Assembly (NCBI GenBank): GCA_947073765.1
Contig: CAMTMZ010000025.1
Location: forward strand, 1 to 41,985
Reading direction: 5' to 3'
Length of the DNA: 41,985 nt
Origin: an uncultured Bacillota bacterium
GTDB lineage: Bacteria > Bacillota > Clostridia > Oscillospirales > Oscillospiraceae
Position 1 is the first letter of the stretch, and every line of letters starts with the position of its first letter. The translations under genes were made by a program, and so were the position numbers. Positions 8,584 to 16,872 of this stretch are shown here, piece by piece. The notes under the pieces are model-generated. The model was not told the origin of the DNA. It saw only the letters and a list, made by a program, of their open reading frames with translations, and did not search any database.

Positions 8584-10146
8584 TCAGTCCGCAAATTCAA
8601 ATTCCTTTATTTGCCGCACAACGTCGATAATGCTGCCGTCACGGGCCTCTACGATGCCAACGATACGGTCTCCGAACTGGATGGGCTCCGGCGTCCCCAC
8701 GATGGCGTAAGCCATATCTTTCAGCTCCTCAATTGTATAGATGGGAACACCGCAGCTCCGTGCCGCCTCCATCAGATCGGGTCGGAGGGGGTTGACGGCA
8801 AGGCCGTATTCCGTCACCACTACATCCACACTCTCACCGGGAGTGGTGACAGTTGTGACATCCGCGCACACCGCCGGAGACCGGCCCTGAAGCAGCGGGG
8901 TGATGACAATGGTGCATTTGGCGCCGGCCGCCGTGTCAGGGTGCCCCCCCTGGGCGCCGGTAATCAGACCGGTGGAGTCAGTGATGACATTACAGTTGAA
9001 ATGGATATCTACCTCCAGCGCCGCCAGGATAACAAAATCCAGCTGGTTGACGTAGGCCCCTTTATTCATGGGGTTGGCATATTCGCTTCCGGTAATTTCA
9101 ATGTGATTTGGATTGCTCCCCACCGATTCCACCGCACCCAGGTCAAAATCCTGTGTATCCACCAGCTTGCCGATGAGACCCTCCTCCAACAGCCTGACCA
9201 TAGGGGTAGCGATACCGCCCAGACCCAGGCCCATGCGAATATTTCGCTGACGCATAACCTCCGCCAGATAGATTGTAGAGGCGATGGACGCGCCGCCTAC
9301 GCCGGTCTGATAGATAAACCCCTCCTTGAAGTATGGGGTAGCGACCACAAAATCGGTACAGTATTTCGCCATCAGCAGCTTACGTTGATCAGTGGTAGGT
9401 TTGGCCGCTCCGGTGGCAATTTTGGCCGGGTCTCCAATCGCATCCACTGTACAGACATAGTCCACATTTACCATGGAGATAGAGGCGGGAATGTTGGGGA
9501 ATGGCACCAGGCAGTCGGTCACCGCCACTACATGGTCGGCATATTGGGCATCCGCATAGGCGTAAGACAGCACACCGCAGTTGGACTTTCCCCCATTGGG
9601 GCGCAGGTTGCCGCACTCGTCGGCGGTAGGCGCGCCGATAAAAGCGATATCAATGTGAACCCGGCCCTCTTCGATGCATCGCACCCGCCCGCCATGGGAG
9701 TACATCACCGCGATGTCCCGCAGCTTTCCATTTGAGATCGCCTCACCGATCTTCCCCCGAACTCCAGAGGATAAAATGCTGGTGATGGTGCCGTCCTCAA
9801 TGTAGGGAACAATCGGGTCATGCGCTTTACCCAGAGAGGAGGCACAAATACGGATGTTCCTCAGGCCCATATTGTGGATCTCCTCCATGACCATATTCAC
9901 CACATAGTCGCCCTCTCGAAAATGGTGATGAAAGGATATGGTCATGCCGTCGTGGGCGCCGCACCTATTCAGCGCCTCCCGAATAGAACCAACCAGCTTG
10001 CTCCGGGTGGGATCAATTTTGGCCCGCACAGTGGGCGCCGCCTTGGTATATTCTCTGTTGTCATGATAGAGCGAGCCACGGAAGATATCCCGGCCGGTGG
10101 CCTTCATGACTTCCTCGGGAATATCCCGGCCTACTGCGTTTATCAT
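8584..10146 (-). CDS. citF: Citrate lyase alpha subunit (citrate:ACP transferase)
   Basis: This 520-residue protein matches CitF throughout, including length. In the citrate lyase complex it transfers citrate onto the acyl carrier protein, releasing acetate (EC 2.8.3.10), and CitE then cleaves the citryl thioester. Recognisable stretches are the N-terminal NAVGRDIPE, the glycine-rich ISFHHHFREGDYVVN, IGAPTADECGN, and the late VTTPGESVDVVVTEYGLAVNP, the typical end of the coenzyme-A-transferase fold. The ATG at 10146 overlaps the citE stop by four bases (ATGA), so the two are translationally coupled. It is the last gene of the operon and ends right before the hairpin at 8535. Confidence 0.97.
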   Translation of the reverse strand: MINAVGRDIPEEVMKATGRDIFRGSLYHDNREYTKAAPTVRAKIDPTRSKLVGSIREALNRCGAHDGMTISFHHHFREGDYVVNMVMEEIHNMGLRNIRICASSLGKAHDPIVPYIEDGTITSILSSGVRGKIGEAISNGKLRDIAVMYSHGGRVRCIEEGRVHIDIAFIGAPTADECGNLRPNGGKSNCGVLSYAYADAQYADHVVAVTDCLVPFPNIPASISMVNVDYVCTVDAIGDPAKIATGAAKPTTDQRKLLMAKYCTDFVVATPYFKEGFIYQTGVGGASIASTIYLAEVMRQRNIRMGLGLGGIATPMVRLLEEGLIGKLVDTQDFDLGAVESVGSNPNHIEITGSEYANPMNKGAYVNQLDFVILAALEVDIHFNCNVITDSTGLITGAQGGHPDTAAGAKCTIVITPLLQGRSPAVCADVTTVTTPGESVDVVVTEYGLAVNPLRPDLMEAARSCGVPIYTIEELKDMAYAIVGTPEPIQFGDRIVGIVEARDGSIIDVVRQIKEFEFAD

Positions 10147-11048
10147 ACCAAATTACCCCCATAAACACCGGCAGCCTTTGCCAACATCAGTGTGCGCTTT
10201 GCGCCGTCGTAGAACGCTATGTCGATCATTTTGCCATCCACCGTGAACACCCCGATACCCTGGGCCTTTTTCGAATCAATTTCCTGAACCACCTTCTCTG
10301 CGAAGATGATATCCTTCTCCTTCGGCGTAAATATCTCGTGTACAATGGGAATCTGCCGGGGATTCACCAGTGATTTTCCGTCAAAGCCCATCATGTGGAT
10401 GGTCTCAGTCTCCCGGCGGAAGCCTTCCATGTCGCCCAGATTGGTAAACACCGTGTCAAAGCACTGGACACCGGCGGCCCGGGCCGCAATAATCATGTGC
10501 TGGCGGGCGCCGGTCAGCTCCACGCCAGTGCCGGTAATGCCGGTTTGCAGGTCCCTGGTATAGTCGCCCCCTGACAGGGCAACGCCAATCAGCCGGTCAG
10601 AGGCCTTGCAGATCTCCAGGCAGTTCAAAACTCCATAGCAGGACTCCAGCGCGGCCATCAAGAGAGTGCTTCCCTCCTCACGGCCAAACTCCCGTTCAGC
10701 GGCCAGCACATCCCGCTCCACCGTATGGACATCAGCCCCGCAGGTACATTTGGGGATACGAATCACATCGGCCCCGCCTGCCACACATACCCGGATATCC
10801 TCTTTCCAGTGGGGCGTATCCAAGCCATTGATGCGAACCACCCGCTCCACACCCCGGTAATCAATCTCTCGCAGCGCGTGATACAGGGAGAAGCGGGCAG
10901 CGTCCTTCTGATTTTCCGCTACCGCATCCTCCAGATCCAGCATAATGGAGTCCGGCTGATAGATATAGGGATCCTTAATCAGCGCCGGCTTCTGGCAGTT
11001 CAAAAACATCATGGACCGGCGCAGCCGCTTTTTGTCGGGATGGCTCAC
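10143..11048 (-). CDS. citE: Citrate lyase beta subunit (citryl-ACP lyase)
   Basis: A 301-residue CitE of the HpcH/HpaI aldolase superfamily, which cleaves citryl-ACP to acetyl-ACP and oxaloacetate (EC 4.1.3.34). Family motifs are RRSMMFLNCQKP at the N-terminus, the acidic metal-site motif MLDLEDAV (about residues 37-44), VRINGLDTP, and VIRIPKC. The C-terminal DGKMIDIAFYDGA is the usual lid segment. The start is GTG 11048, preceded by GGAGGTG, and overlaps the citD stop by four bases (GTGA). The gene order D-E-F is the canonical citrate lyase order. Confidence 0.97.
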   Translation of the reverse strand: MSHPDKKRLRRSMMFLNCQKPALIKDPYIYQPDSIMLDLEDAVAENQKDAARFSLYHALREIDYRGVERVVRINGLDTPHWKEDIRVCVAGGADVIRIPKCTCGADVHTVERDVLAAEREFGREEGSTLLMAALESCYGVLNCLEICKASDRLIGVALSGGDYTRDLQTGITGTGVELTGARQHMIIAARAAGVQCFDTVFTNLGDMEGFRRETETIHMMGFDGKSLVNPRQIPIVHEIFTPKEKDIIFAEKVVQEIDSKKAQGIGVFTVDGKMIDIAFYDGAKRTLMLAKAAGVYGGNLV

Positions 11049-11347
11049 CGCACAGCACCTCCCCAGGGAATCTGTTCCTCAGAGCACTGCGCGGCCCGAA
11101 ACGCCGCGCCCTCCACCCGCGCTTTTAAGGTGCAGTCCAACGCCCCCTTATCTACCACAGTTACCACGGCGTCTTTAACACCTAGCCGATCCAGGGTCTC
11201 CAGAATGACGCTCCGCATATGATTTCCAAAACGGTGGATCACAGGGCTGGACAGCTGAAGCTGGATGCCGCCGCTGCCCTGCTCGATGGTCACCATAGCG
11301 TCGCTGGATTCCATCGTCCCAGCTACGCCGGTACATTTGATCTCCAA
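11045..11347 (-). CDS. citD: Citrate lyase gamma subunit (acyl carrier protein)
   Basis: A 100-residue acyl carrier protein of citrate lyase, which holds the 2'-(5''-triphosphoribosyl)-3'-dephospho-CoA group on a serine. The motif GTMESSDAMVTIEQG is the attachment region; the serine just before DAMV (about residue 15) is the likely site. The start is a TTG at 11347: GAAGGAGG lies eight bases upstream and no ATG or GTG fits. It is the first gene of the lyase set and follows the AbrB-family gene by 30 bases. The holo-form is made by CitX and CitG, which are fused at 20256-21617, and is acetylated by CitC at 21630-22670. Confidence 0.95.
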   Translation of the reverse strand: MEIKCTGVAGTMESSDAMVTIEQGSGGIQLQLSSPVIHRFGNHMRSVILETLDRLGVKDAVVTVVDKGALDCTLKARVEGAAFRAAQCSEEQIPWGGAVR

Positions 11348-11377
11348 AATGAATTCCTCCTTCTGAATGACAGGTTT

Positions 11378-12436
11378 TCAGCCGGGAAGCTGTCCCAGCC
11401 AGGCACAGAGATGATAGACCAGCTGCGGAAAAAACAGGACTACAGAGACCATTCTCAGAATCTGTGTTACCATCAGGTCGGTACTCTCCACGCCCAGGTC
11501 GGCGGCGATCAAGGCCATGTCGGACGCGCCTCCCGGAGTGGCGCTAAGCATAGCCTCCCGCGGCTCCCGGTGAAAAAGCTTTGTAATGAGCCAGCCACAC
11601 AGCAGACTGATCGGAATATATACTGCCAGGATGATGACCGCGGGCAGGATAAGGTTCCGAAGCCGGGCAATTTGTTCCAAGGTTAATGTACAGCCGATGT
11701 AAGCGCCGGACAGAACCTGGGCAGCCCGTTTCAGCGGCATGGGGAGATAGGCCCGGCCATAGGTCAGATTCATTCCGATTACCAATACCATCGAGCCCAC
11801 CAGGATTCCAGCCGGGATTCCGGCGGCCTTGCCAAGTCCGCCTCCGGCGGCAGCCACGGCAACCGTGGCCGCCGCCAGGGGAAGGGGCTTGCGCAGTTGC
11901 TTCTGCGATATGCCGGTGTTTTCCCGGGCATCCTCCATCAAAGGTGGGGCGGGCGGCACCAAAACGGCGATCACCGAGGGCATCAGCACTACGCCGGTGA
12001 CCATTCTGATAAACTGCAGGATAGCTACTGTACCCACATCCGCGCCCAGGTCCGCGGCAATAAGCGGCGTGTCCGACATGCCGCCCGGTACACAGCACAG
12101 CAGGGCGGTCATCAAGTCACAGGCGCCGGTTCTCCAGATCAGGACTCCCGCCAGCAGATTGGCGGTGAGAAAAAAGGCCATAATTAAAAGATAGGGCTTC
12201 CAAACCCGTCGAATGCTCTTGAGCTGCTCGTGGTCAAAAAGTGCGCCGATATAAGCGCCCGCCGCCACCTGGGCCGAAAATCTGCCCACATAGGGCATAT
12301 AACCGTAAGGAGTCAGCACATTCAGCAGCGCGCCGCCCACCAGCGCGCCCACCAGCATTCCGCCAGGCACCTTCCACCGCTTCAGCAGCAGTCCCGCTGC
12401 GAAGCAAACCAAAAGGGTAATTATAAATCGGAGCAA
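11378..12436 (-). CDS. AbrB-family membrane protein
   Basis: A 352-residue integral membrane protein of the AbrB family (Pfam 'ammonia monooxygenase', a misleading old name), not the DNA-binding AbrB. The twofold repeat is visible: GGMLVGALVGGALLNVLTPYG then AGAYIGALF then CCVPGGMSDTPLIAADLGADVGTVAILQFIRM in the first half, and AGILVGSMVLVIG, SGAYIGCTL, SATPGGASDMALIAADLGVESTDLMVTQILRM in the second. The role is unknown; such genes often accompany TctABC transporters. The start is TTG 12436, with GAGAGGAGAGGAG before it. It lies between tctA and citD, so an accessory function in tricarboxylate uptake or efflux is likely. Confidence 0.85.
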   Translation of the reverse strand: MLRFIITLLVCFAAGLLLKRWKVPGGMLVGALVGGALLNVLTPYGYMPYVGRFSAQVAAGAYIGALFDHEQLKSIRRVWKPYLLIMAFFLTANLLAGVLIWRTGACDLMTALLCCVPGGMSDTPLIAADLGADVGTVAILQFIRMVTGVVLMPSVIAVLVPPAPPLMEDARENTGISQKQLRKPLPLAAATVAVAAAGGGLGKAAGIPAGILVGSMVLVIGMNLTYGRAYLPMPLKRAAQVLSGAYIGCTLTLEQIARLRNLILPAVIILAVYIPISLLCGWLITKLFHREPREAMLSATPGGASDMALIAADLGVESTDLMVTQILRMVSVVLFFPQLVYHLCAWLGQLPG

Positions 12437-12460
12437 AGGGCTCCTCTCCTCTCCAATGAA

Positions 12461-12489
12461 AAGGGCGCCGTTGGAAATACGGCGCCCTT
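12461..12489 (-). terminator. Intra-operon hairpin between tctA and the abrB-family gene
   Basis: A perfect 10-bp stem (AAGGGCGCCG / CGGCGCCCTT) with a nine-base loop, followed on the minus strand by a short TTTT run. It may act as a partial terminator that lowers expression of the downstream cit genes relative to the transporter, or as an mRNA-stabilising end. Confidence 0.6.
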
Positions 12490-12520
12490 CCTGATATGGA
12501 TATGCGCCTTCGGCGACAGA

Positions 12521-14020
12521 TCAGTTCTTGGCTTTTTTCTCAGGAAGCGCGCCTTTGATAATGGGGAAGAGAATCATAGCGGCGCAGACGAGCAGCAGCA
12601 CGATCGTGATTGGACTGTTCAGCGCTTTGCTCCAGCTGCCGTTTGCAATTTGATAGGCGCGGCGCAGGTTTTCCTCGCACATGATGCCCAGCACCAAACC
12701 CAGCACCAGGGCGGCGGAGGAATAGCCCAGAGAGACAAAGAGATAGCCGATAATGCCGGCGGCGACCATCAGGACTACATCACCGGTACTGTTCTTCAGG
12801 GCAAAAGAGCCGATCGTGGCCAGCATGATAATCACCGGCCCCAAGATGGAATAGGGGATGGCCAGAATTTTGGCAAACACCTTGGCAATCGCCAGGGCCA
12901 CAAACACCATGATAATATTGGTAATCAGCATGGAGCCGAACACGGAGGACAGGTAATCCGGCTGAGACTTCACCAGCAGCGGGCCCACCTGCACACCCTT
13001 GAGCACCAGGGCCGACATCATAATAGCAGCGGCGTTGCCGCCAGGAATGCCCAGTGCCAGCAGGGGCACCATAGCGCCACCAGTGGCAGCGTTGTTGGCG
13101 CACTCAGAGGCTACTATGCCGTCCGGGATGCCGGTACCAAACTTTTCAGGATATTTGGACACCTTCTTCTCCACGGTATAGGACAGGAAGGAAGCGATGG
13201 TGGCGCCGGCGCCGGGAAGGATCCCTACCACGGTGCCCAGCACCGAGGAGCGCAGCATAACCCATTTCACCGCGAAGAAATCCTTTACACCGGGAATAGC
13301 GGTCTTGTAGCTGACCCCCTCCATCTCGTTGCCGCCGCCCTTCTTGGCGCGCTTAACTGTCTGCTTAAGCACCTCGGTCACCGCAAAGAGGCCAATCATC
13401 ACGGGAATCATTTCCACGCCGGACAGCAGAGTGGTGTTGCCCCATGTAAACCTGGCCACACCGGTCTGGGGGTCCATGCCGATGGTGGCCAGAAAGAGCC
13501 CCAGCAGACCGGAAATCAAGGTTTTGATAACGTTGCCATTATCCAGGCAGGTAAGAACCGACAGGCCCAGCATAGCCACAGCAAACAGCTCGCCGGGGCC
13601 GAACTTCAGGGCTACCGCGGCCAGCGGCGCGGAGATAATCGCCATGGCAAAAGCGGCGATAAGGCCGCCGATGGCGGAGGCCACCAGGGAGTAACCCAAC
13701 GCTTTGCCTGCCTCACCCCGCTGCGCCATAGGATAGCCGTCAAATGTGGTGGGGGCGCTGGAGGGGGTGCCGGGTATTTTAAATAGGATGGCGGTAATGC
13801 CGCCGCCCGTAATGGATGCGCAGTACACCGAGCACAGGAAGGCGATGGCTACCACACCGTTCATCGAGTAGGCAAAGGGCAGCGCCAGGGCCACAGCCAT
13901 AGAGGCCGACACGCCGGGCAGCGCCCCAAAAATGACACCTACCACCGTGCCCGCGAAGATAAGAATAAAGGTGGAGGGGGACAACACAATCTGGAGACCG
14001 GAGACTAACGTATTCAGCAT
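12521..14020 (-). CDS. tctA: Tripartite tricarboxylate transporter large membrane subunit
   Basis: The 499-residue TctA channel subunit, with about 12 hydrophobic segments. Diagnostic motifs are GTVVGVIFGALPGVSASMAVAL near the N-terminus, AFLCSVYCASITGGGITAILFKIPGTPSSAPTTFDGYPM (about residues 60-100), and VGILPGAGATIASFLSYTVEKK in the second half, followed by GVVA-type IVASECANNAATGGAM. TctA carries substrate using the sodium or proton gradient, with TctB, and receives it from the binding protein TctC. The start has GGGAGGT upstream and follows tctB by 17 bases. The adjacent citrate lyase genes point to citrate or a related tricarboxylate as substrate. Confidence 0.95.
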   Translation of the reverse strand: MLNTLVSGLQIVLSPSTFILIFAGTVVGVIFGALPGVSASMAVALALPFAYSMNGVVAIAFLCSVYCASITGGGITAILFKIPGTPSSAPTTFDGYPMAQRGEAGKALGYSLVASAIGGLIAAFAMAIISAPLAAVALKFGPGELFAVAMLGLSVLTCLDNGNVIKTLISGLLGLFLATIGMDPQTGVARFTWGNTTLLSGVEMIPVMIGLFAVTEVLKQTVKRAKKGGGNEMEGVSYKTAIPGVKDFFAVKWVMLRSSVLGTVVGILPGAGATIASFLSYTVEKKVSKYPEKFGTGIPDGIVASECANNAATGGAMVPLLALGIPGGNAAAIMMSALVLKGVQVGPLLVKSQPDYLSSVFGSMLITNIIMVFVALAIAKVFAKILAIPYSILGPVIIMLATIGSFALKNSTGDVVLMVAAGIIGYLFVSLGYSSAALVLGLVLGIMCEENLRRAYQIANGSWSKALNSPITIVLLLVCAAMILFPIIKGALPEKKAKN

Positions 14021-14037
14021 CTGTGATAACCTCCCTC

Positions 14038-14547
14038 TTACAGTCCGGGAATCATGCCGATGACACTTTCCATCGACAGCGCGAAGTTACGGAAAAATCC
14101 ATAGCCTCTTGGAAGGAAAATGCTCAAGGGTCCCTGGAAGATAATGTACAGGATCAGCGTAGCCGCTGCGCCGGTGATGATCAAAACCGCCGGGCGCCTT
14201 TCACCCAGCAAAATACCGTATACCACCAGAAACAGAAACGAGGTGGGGATAAAGCCGATCATGGGCAGGATCAGGGCGGTGATGGCACAGATAAGCATGC
14301 CAACCAGCAGCTTGCTTTTGAAAAACTCCTTCACAGCCTGACCGCTCACCGGGGCTTTTCCGTCCCTCTTGCGAAGCATGTTCACAAGGCCAACTGCCAG
14401 CAGCGCGATCATGATACCCAGGATCAGCCTGGGCCAGAAGGCCGCGCCAAGCTCTGTGGAGGTGGAGTTATCCACACCGCCAATGTAGATAAAGCAGTAG
14501 ATGGAGGCGATCAGCAGCACGACATTGAAGATGAGGTCCAACGTCAT
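14038..14547 (-). CDS. tctB: Tripartite tricarboxylate transporter small membrane subunit
   Basis: The 169-residue TctB subunit, with four predicted helices: near the N-terminus (IFNVVLLIASIYCFIYIGG), about 35-55 (LILGIMIALLAVGLV), about 85-115 and about 125-145. The short size and position between tctC and tctA are typical. Sequence is poorly conserved in this family, so the call rests mostly on context and membrane pattern. The ribosome site is AAAGGATGA. Confidence 0.88.
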   Translation of the reverse strand: MTLDLIFNVVLLIASIYCFIYIGGVDNSTSTELGAAFWPRLILGIMIALLAVGLVNMLRKRDGKAPVSGQAVKEFFKSKLLVGMLICAITALILPMIGFIPTSFLFLVVYGILLGERRPAVLIITGAAATLILYIIFQGPLSIFLPRGYGFFRNFALSMESVIGMIPGL

Positions 14548-14567
14548 CGAAATATCATCCTTTCTCG

Positions 14568-14611
14568 AAAGAAGCCCTGGCGGCGGAGACGCAAGGTGCG
14601 CTCACGCCGCC
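14568..14611 (-). terminator. Intra-operon hairpin between tctC and tctB
   Basis: GGCGGCG and CGCCGCC (14579-14585 with 14605-14611) form a 7-bp GC stem, followed on the minus strand by GCTTCTTT. A leaky terminator here would give more binding protein than channel, a common pattern in transporter operons. Confidence 0.45.
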
Positions 14612-14634
14612 GGAACAGGCCTATGTTCAAATAA

Positions 14635-15618
14635 TCAGCCGAACAGCTGGGTCAGCTCCTCGTGGTCGGCGTCCCACTGGGCCTGATAGGTAGCGGGATC
14701 CATCCAGCCGGTGCGCTGGTCCAAGCCCTGAGTCTTGGCCCACTCCTGGAACTCGCTGCTGGCCACGGCCTTCTCAGCGGCGGCGGTAAAAGCGTCAATG
14801 GCCTCCTGAGGCATATCATTCTTGCAGTAGATCCCACGATAGGGGCCGTAGAAGCAGTCCACACCCAGCTCGCCAGCGCACTCCACATCAGCATACTCCT
14901 TAATGGTCATACGCTCCTCCGTACAGGTCATAATGGCCTTCATATCGCCGGACTGGATCATGGAGAGAACCTCGGCGGGTCCGACGCAGGCCAGGCCCAC
15001 ATGGTTGCCGATGATATCGGAGTTCAGCTGGGAGCCCTCAGAGTAGCCCGAGGCCTCGATCTTGTCGCCAAAGGCAGCCACAACGCAGGCGCCGTCCAGG
15101 CCGGTCAGGCTCATTACGCCGCACTTCACGGAACCGGGGTTGGCGTCCACATACTCCATCAGCTCCTTGTAGTTGTTGTAAGGAGCGTCCTTTCCGGTAA
15201 CAAAGATATTGCAGTCCCAAACCAGGTTGCACACCGGCTTGATGCTGCCATAGACATCCACGTCAGTGGCTCCGGTGATCTGGGCCAGCATGGGAGAAGG
15301 TGTGCACAGCAGCCAGGTGTAGCCATCAGCGGGCTGCTGAATGGCATACTGCACGCCGGACACACCGCCAGCACCGGAAACATTGTTCACCACAACACTC
15401 TGGCCCAGCTCCTTCTCCAGCTGAGTGGCAAACTGACGCACGGTGGTGTCAGCACCGCCGCCGGCGCCCCAGGGGCAGACGATTTCAATCTTACGCTGGA
15501 ACTTAAAGCCATCACCGCCCGTTGAGCTGCTGGGGGTGCTGCCCGCCCCGCCGCCCCCGCAAGCGGTCAGTGTAAGGGCCATAGCCATGGCCAGAGCCAG
15601 GGACAAAAACTTCTTCAT
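14635..15618 (-). CDS. tctC: Tripartite tricarboxylate transporter substrate-binding lipoprotein
   Basis: A 327-residue extracytoplasmic solute receptor of the TctC/Bug family. The signal peptide MKKFLSLALAMAMALTLTAC ends in a lipobox with Cys20, followed by a Gly/Ser-rich linker, so it is a lipoprotein on the membrane outer face. Family features are IEIVCPWGAGGGADTTVRQFA (about residues 47-67), which frames the carboxylate-binding loop, VVNNVSGAGGVSGVQY, and the C-terminal EFQEWAKTQGLD. It captures the tricarboxylate for TctAB. The ribosome site is AAGGAGGAAAAGTT. It is the first gene of the operon and opens away from a LysR gene across a regulatory region. Confidence 0.95.
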   Translation of the reverse strand: MKKFLSLALAMAMALTLTACGGGGAGSTPSSSTGGDGFKFQRKIEIVCPWGAGGGADTTVRQFATQLEKELGQSVVVNNVSGAGGVSGVQYAIQQPADGYTWLLCTPSPMLAQITGATDVDVYGSIKPVCNLVWDCNIFVTGKDAPYNNYKELMEYVDANPGSVKCGVMSLTGLDGACVVAAFGDKIEASGYSEGSQLNSDIIGNHVGLACVGPAEVLSMIQSGDMKAIMTCTEERMTIKEYADVECAGELGVDCFYGPYRGIYCKNDMPQEAIDAFTAAAEKAVASSEFQEWAKTQGLDQRTGWMDPATYQAQWDADHEELTQLFG

Positions 15619-15909
15619 AACTTTTCCTCCTTATAAATGTATGGCGTTCGAATTGCGCAAGACAGAAACGGCATAAGCAAAAACAATCATAAGAAAAACG
15701 CTATGTATTTTCAGCAAATTACATAAAGTTCTTGCGTTTTTATCCCAATTGTTTTATAACTTATCTTGAGGATCATTCTAACACCATCAGTCGGAAAAGA
15801 AAAATACTTTGTTTTTTGCATTTTCATAATAAAATTCTTATGTCGTAGAAAACGTGGCCTTATTTTTTGGCCAACATGACGAAAGCTTAGCGCAGAAGGG
15901 GGAGGGGCG
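15619..15909. promoter_or_regulatory. Divergent control region between tctC and a LysR gene
   Basis: This AT-rich 291-base region must hold the tct-cit operon promoter and the LysR gene's own. An imperfect 18-base palindrome (15825-15842, CATAA...TTATG, 14 of 18 positions symmetric) and two further CATAAG half-site copies (15672-15677, 15688-15693) suggest LysR binding sites. I could not fix -35 and -10 boxes with confidence on either strand. Confidence 0.5.
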
Positions 15910-16872
15910 GTGCTCAACACCGCCACACAGGGTATGAATTTAAAACGCGCCCGCTATATCAATGCCATCTACGAGGCAGGCGGCATTACCGCCGCCGCAA
16001 AAAAGCTGTTTGTCTCACAGCCCTCCCTGAGCCAGACCATACGCCTGGTGGAACAGGAGCTGGGAATCGCCGTATTTGAGCGAGGAGTCTCACCCCCTAA
16101 GCTTACCTACGCTGGCGAAAAATACCTGGAGACCGCCCGGGCCATGATCAGCCAGGAGGAGCAGCTCAATGCCATTTTAGCAAACATCCGCAACGAGGCC
16201 CAGGGTTGTCTGCGGCTCGGGGTAAGCATTCAGCGCAGCATGCAGCTGCTGCCCATGGTGCTGCCGAAGTTCAGCCGGCAGTACCCCCATGTACAGCTGG
16301 TACTGGAGCAGCAGGGTTCGGAGCTGCTAGAAAAGATTGTGGATGAGGGAAAACTTGACCTGGGTCTGGTTACCACCGAACCTTCCCGCAGCAATTTAAA
16401 GTACATTCTCATCGAGAACGAGAGCTATGTTCTGCTCACTGGACGGTCCAGCCCTCTTGTGTCCCGCTTCCGGCCGGGGGACAGCATCAGTCTCATGGAC
16501 GCAGCCGATGGGCGCTTTGTGTCGCTGAAGCCAGGGCACAACATCCGTGGAATTCAAGACCGGGTATTTGCCCGATGCGGCATCTCTCCAAACATCCTAA
16601 TGGAGACGGACAGCGTGGAAGCCGCCATCCGTATTACGGTAGCCTGTGGCTGCTACATGCTGTGTCCTGAGGTTTTTGTGCGCACCGACCCGGCCATTAC
16701 CGGCTCCAGCGTGTGTTTCCAGGTGCATGAGCTGACGGAGGAGCGGCATTTTTACGCCTGTCATCAGCGGGAAAAGTACCTGCCCACATATACCCGCGCC
16801 TTCATTGAGATGGTACAACAGGCCACCCGGCAAAGCCGGGAGCACGGCCTTCAAAGCTCCTCTGGCCTCTGA
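15910..16872 (+). CDS. LysR-family regulator, likely controls the tct-cit operon
   Basis: A 320-residue LysR-type regulator. The N-terminal winged helix is standard: KRARYINAIYEAGGITAAAKKLFVSQPSLSQTIRLVEQELGIAVFER (about residues 10-60). The rest is the two-lobed effector domain, beginning near residue 90 with LRLGVSIQRSMQLLPMVLPKF. The start is set at GTG 15910 because GGGGGAGG lies just ahead; ATG 15934 is possible. It is transcribed away from tctC, the classic arrangement in which the regulator activates its neighbour in response to the substrate. Its 3' end overlaps the next LysR gene by 22 bases in a convergent arrangement. The effector is not visible; citrate is the natural guess. Confidence 0.93.
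   Translation: MLNTATQGMNLKRARYINAIYEAGGITAAAKKLFVSQPSLSQTIRLVEQELGIAVFERGVSPPKLTYAGEKYLETARAMISQEEQLNAILANIRNEAQGCLRLGVSIQRSMQLLPMVLPKFSRQYPHVQLVLEQQGSELLEKIVDEGKLDLGLVTTEPSRSNLKYILIENESYVLLTGRSSPLVSRFRPGDSISLMDAADGRFVSLKPGHNIRGIQDRVFARCGISPNILMETDSVEAAIRITVACGCYMLCPEVFVRTDPAITGSSVCFQVHELTEERHFYACHQREKYLPTYTRAFIEMVQQATRQSREHGLQSSSGL

Noticed and set aside
8388-8600. 70-codon minus-strand frame between citF and the pump operon
   Set aside because: It runs through the citF terminator hairpin and overlaps citF's 3' end, with no resemblance to any family.
8467-9735. Plus-strand frame of 422 codons opposite citF
   Set aside because: Antisense to a fully recognised citF, with His/Arg/Gly-rich composition and no family motif.
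11378-12436. Reading the AbrB-family protein as ammonia monooxygenase or the AbrB DNA-binding regulator
   Set aside because: It is a polytopic membrane protein with the twofold AbrB-transporter repeat; both names are historic mislabels.
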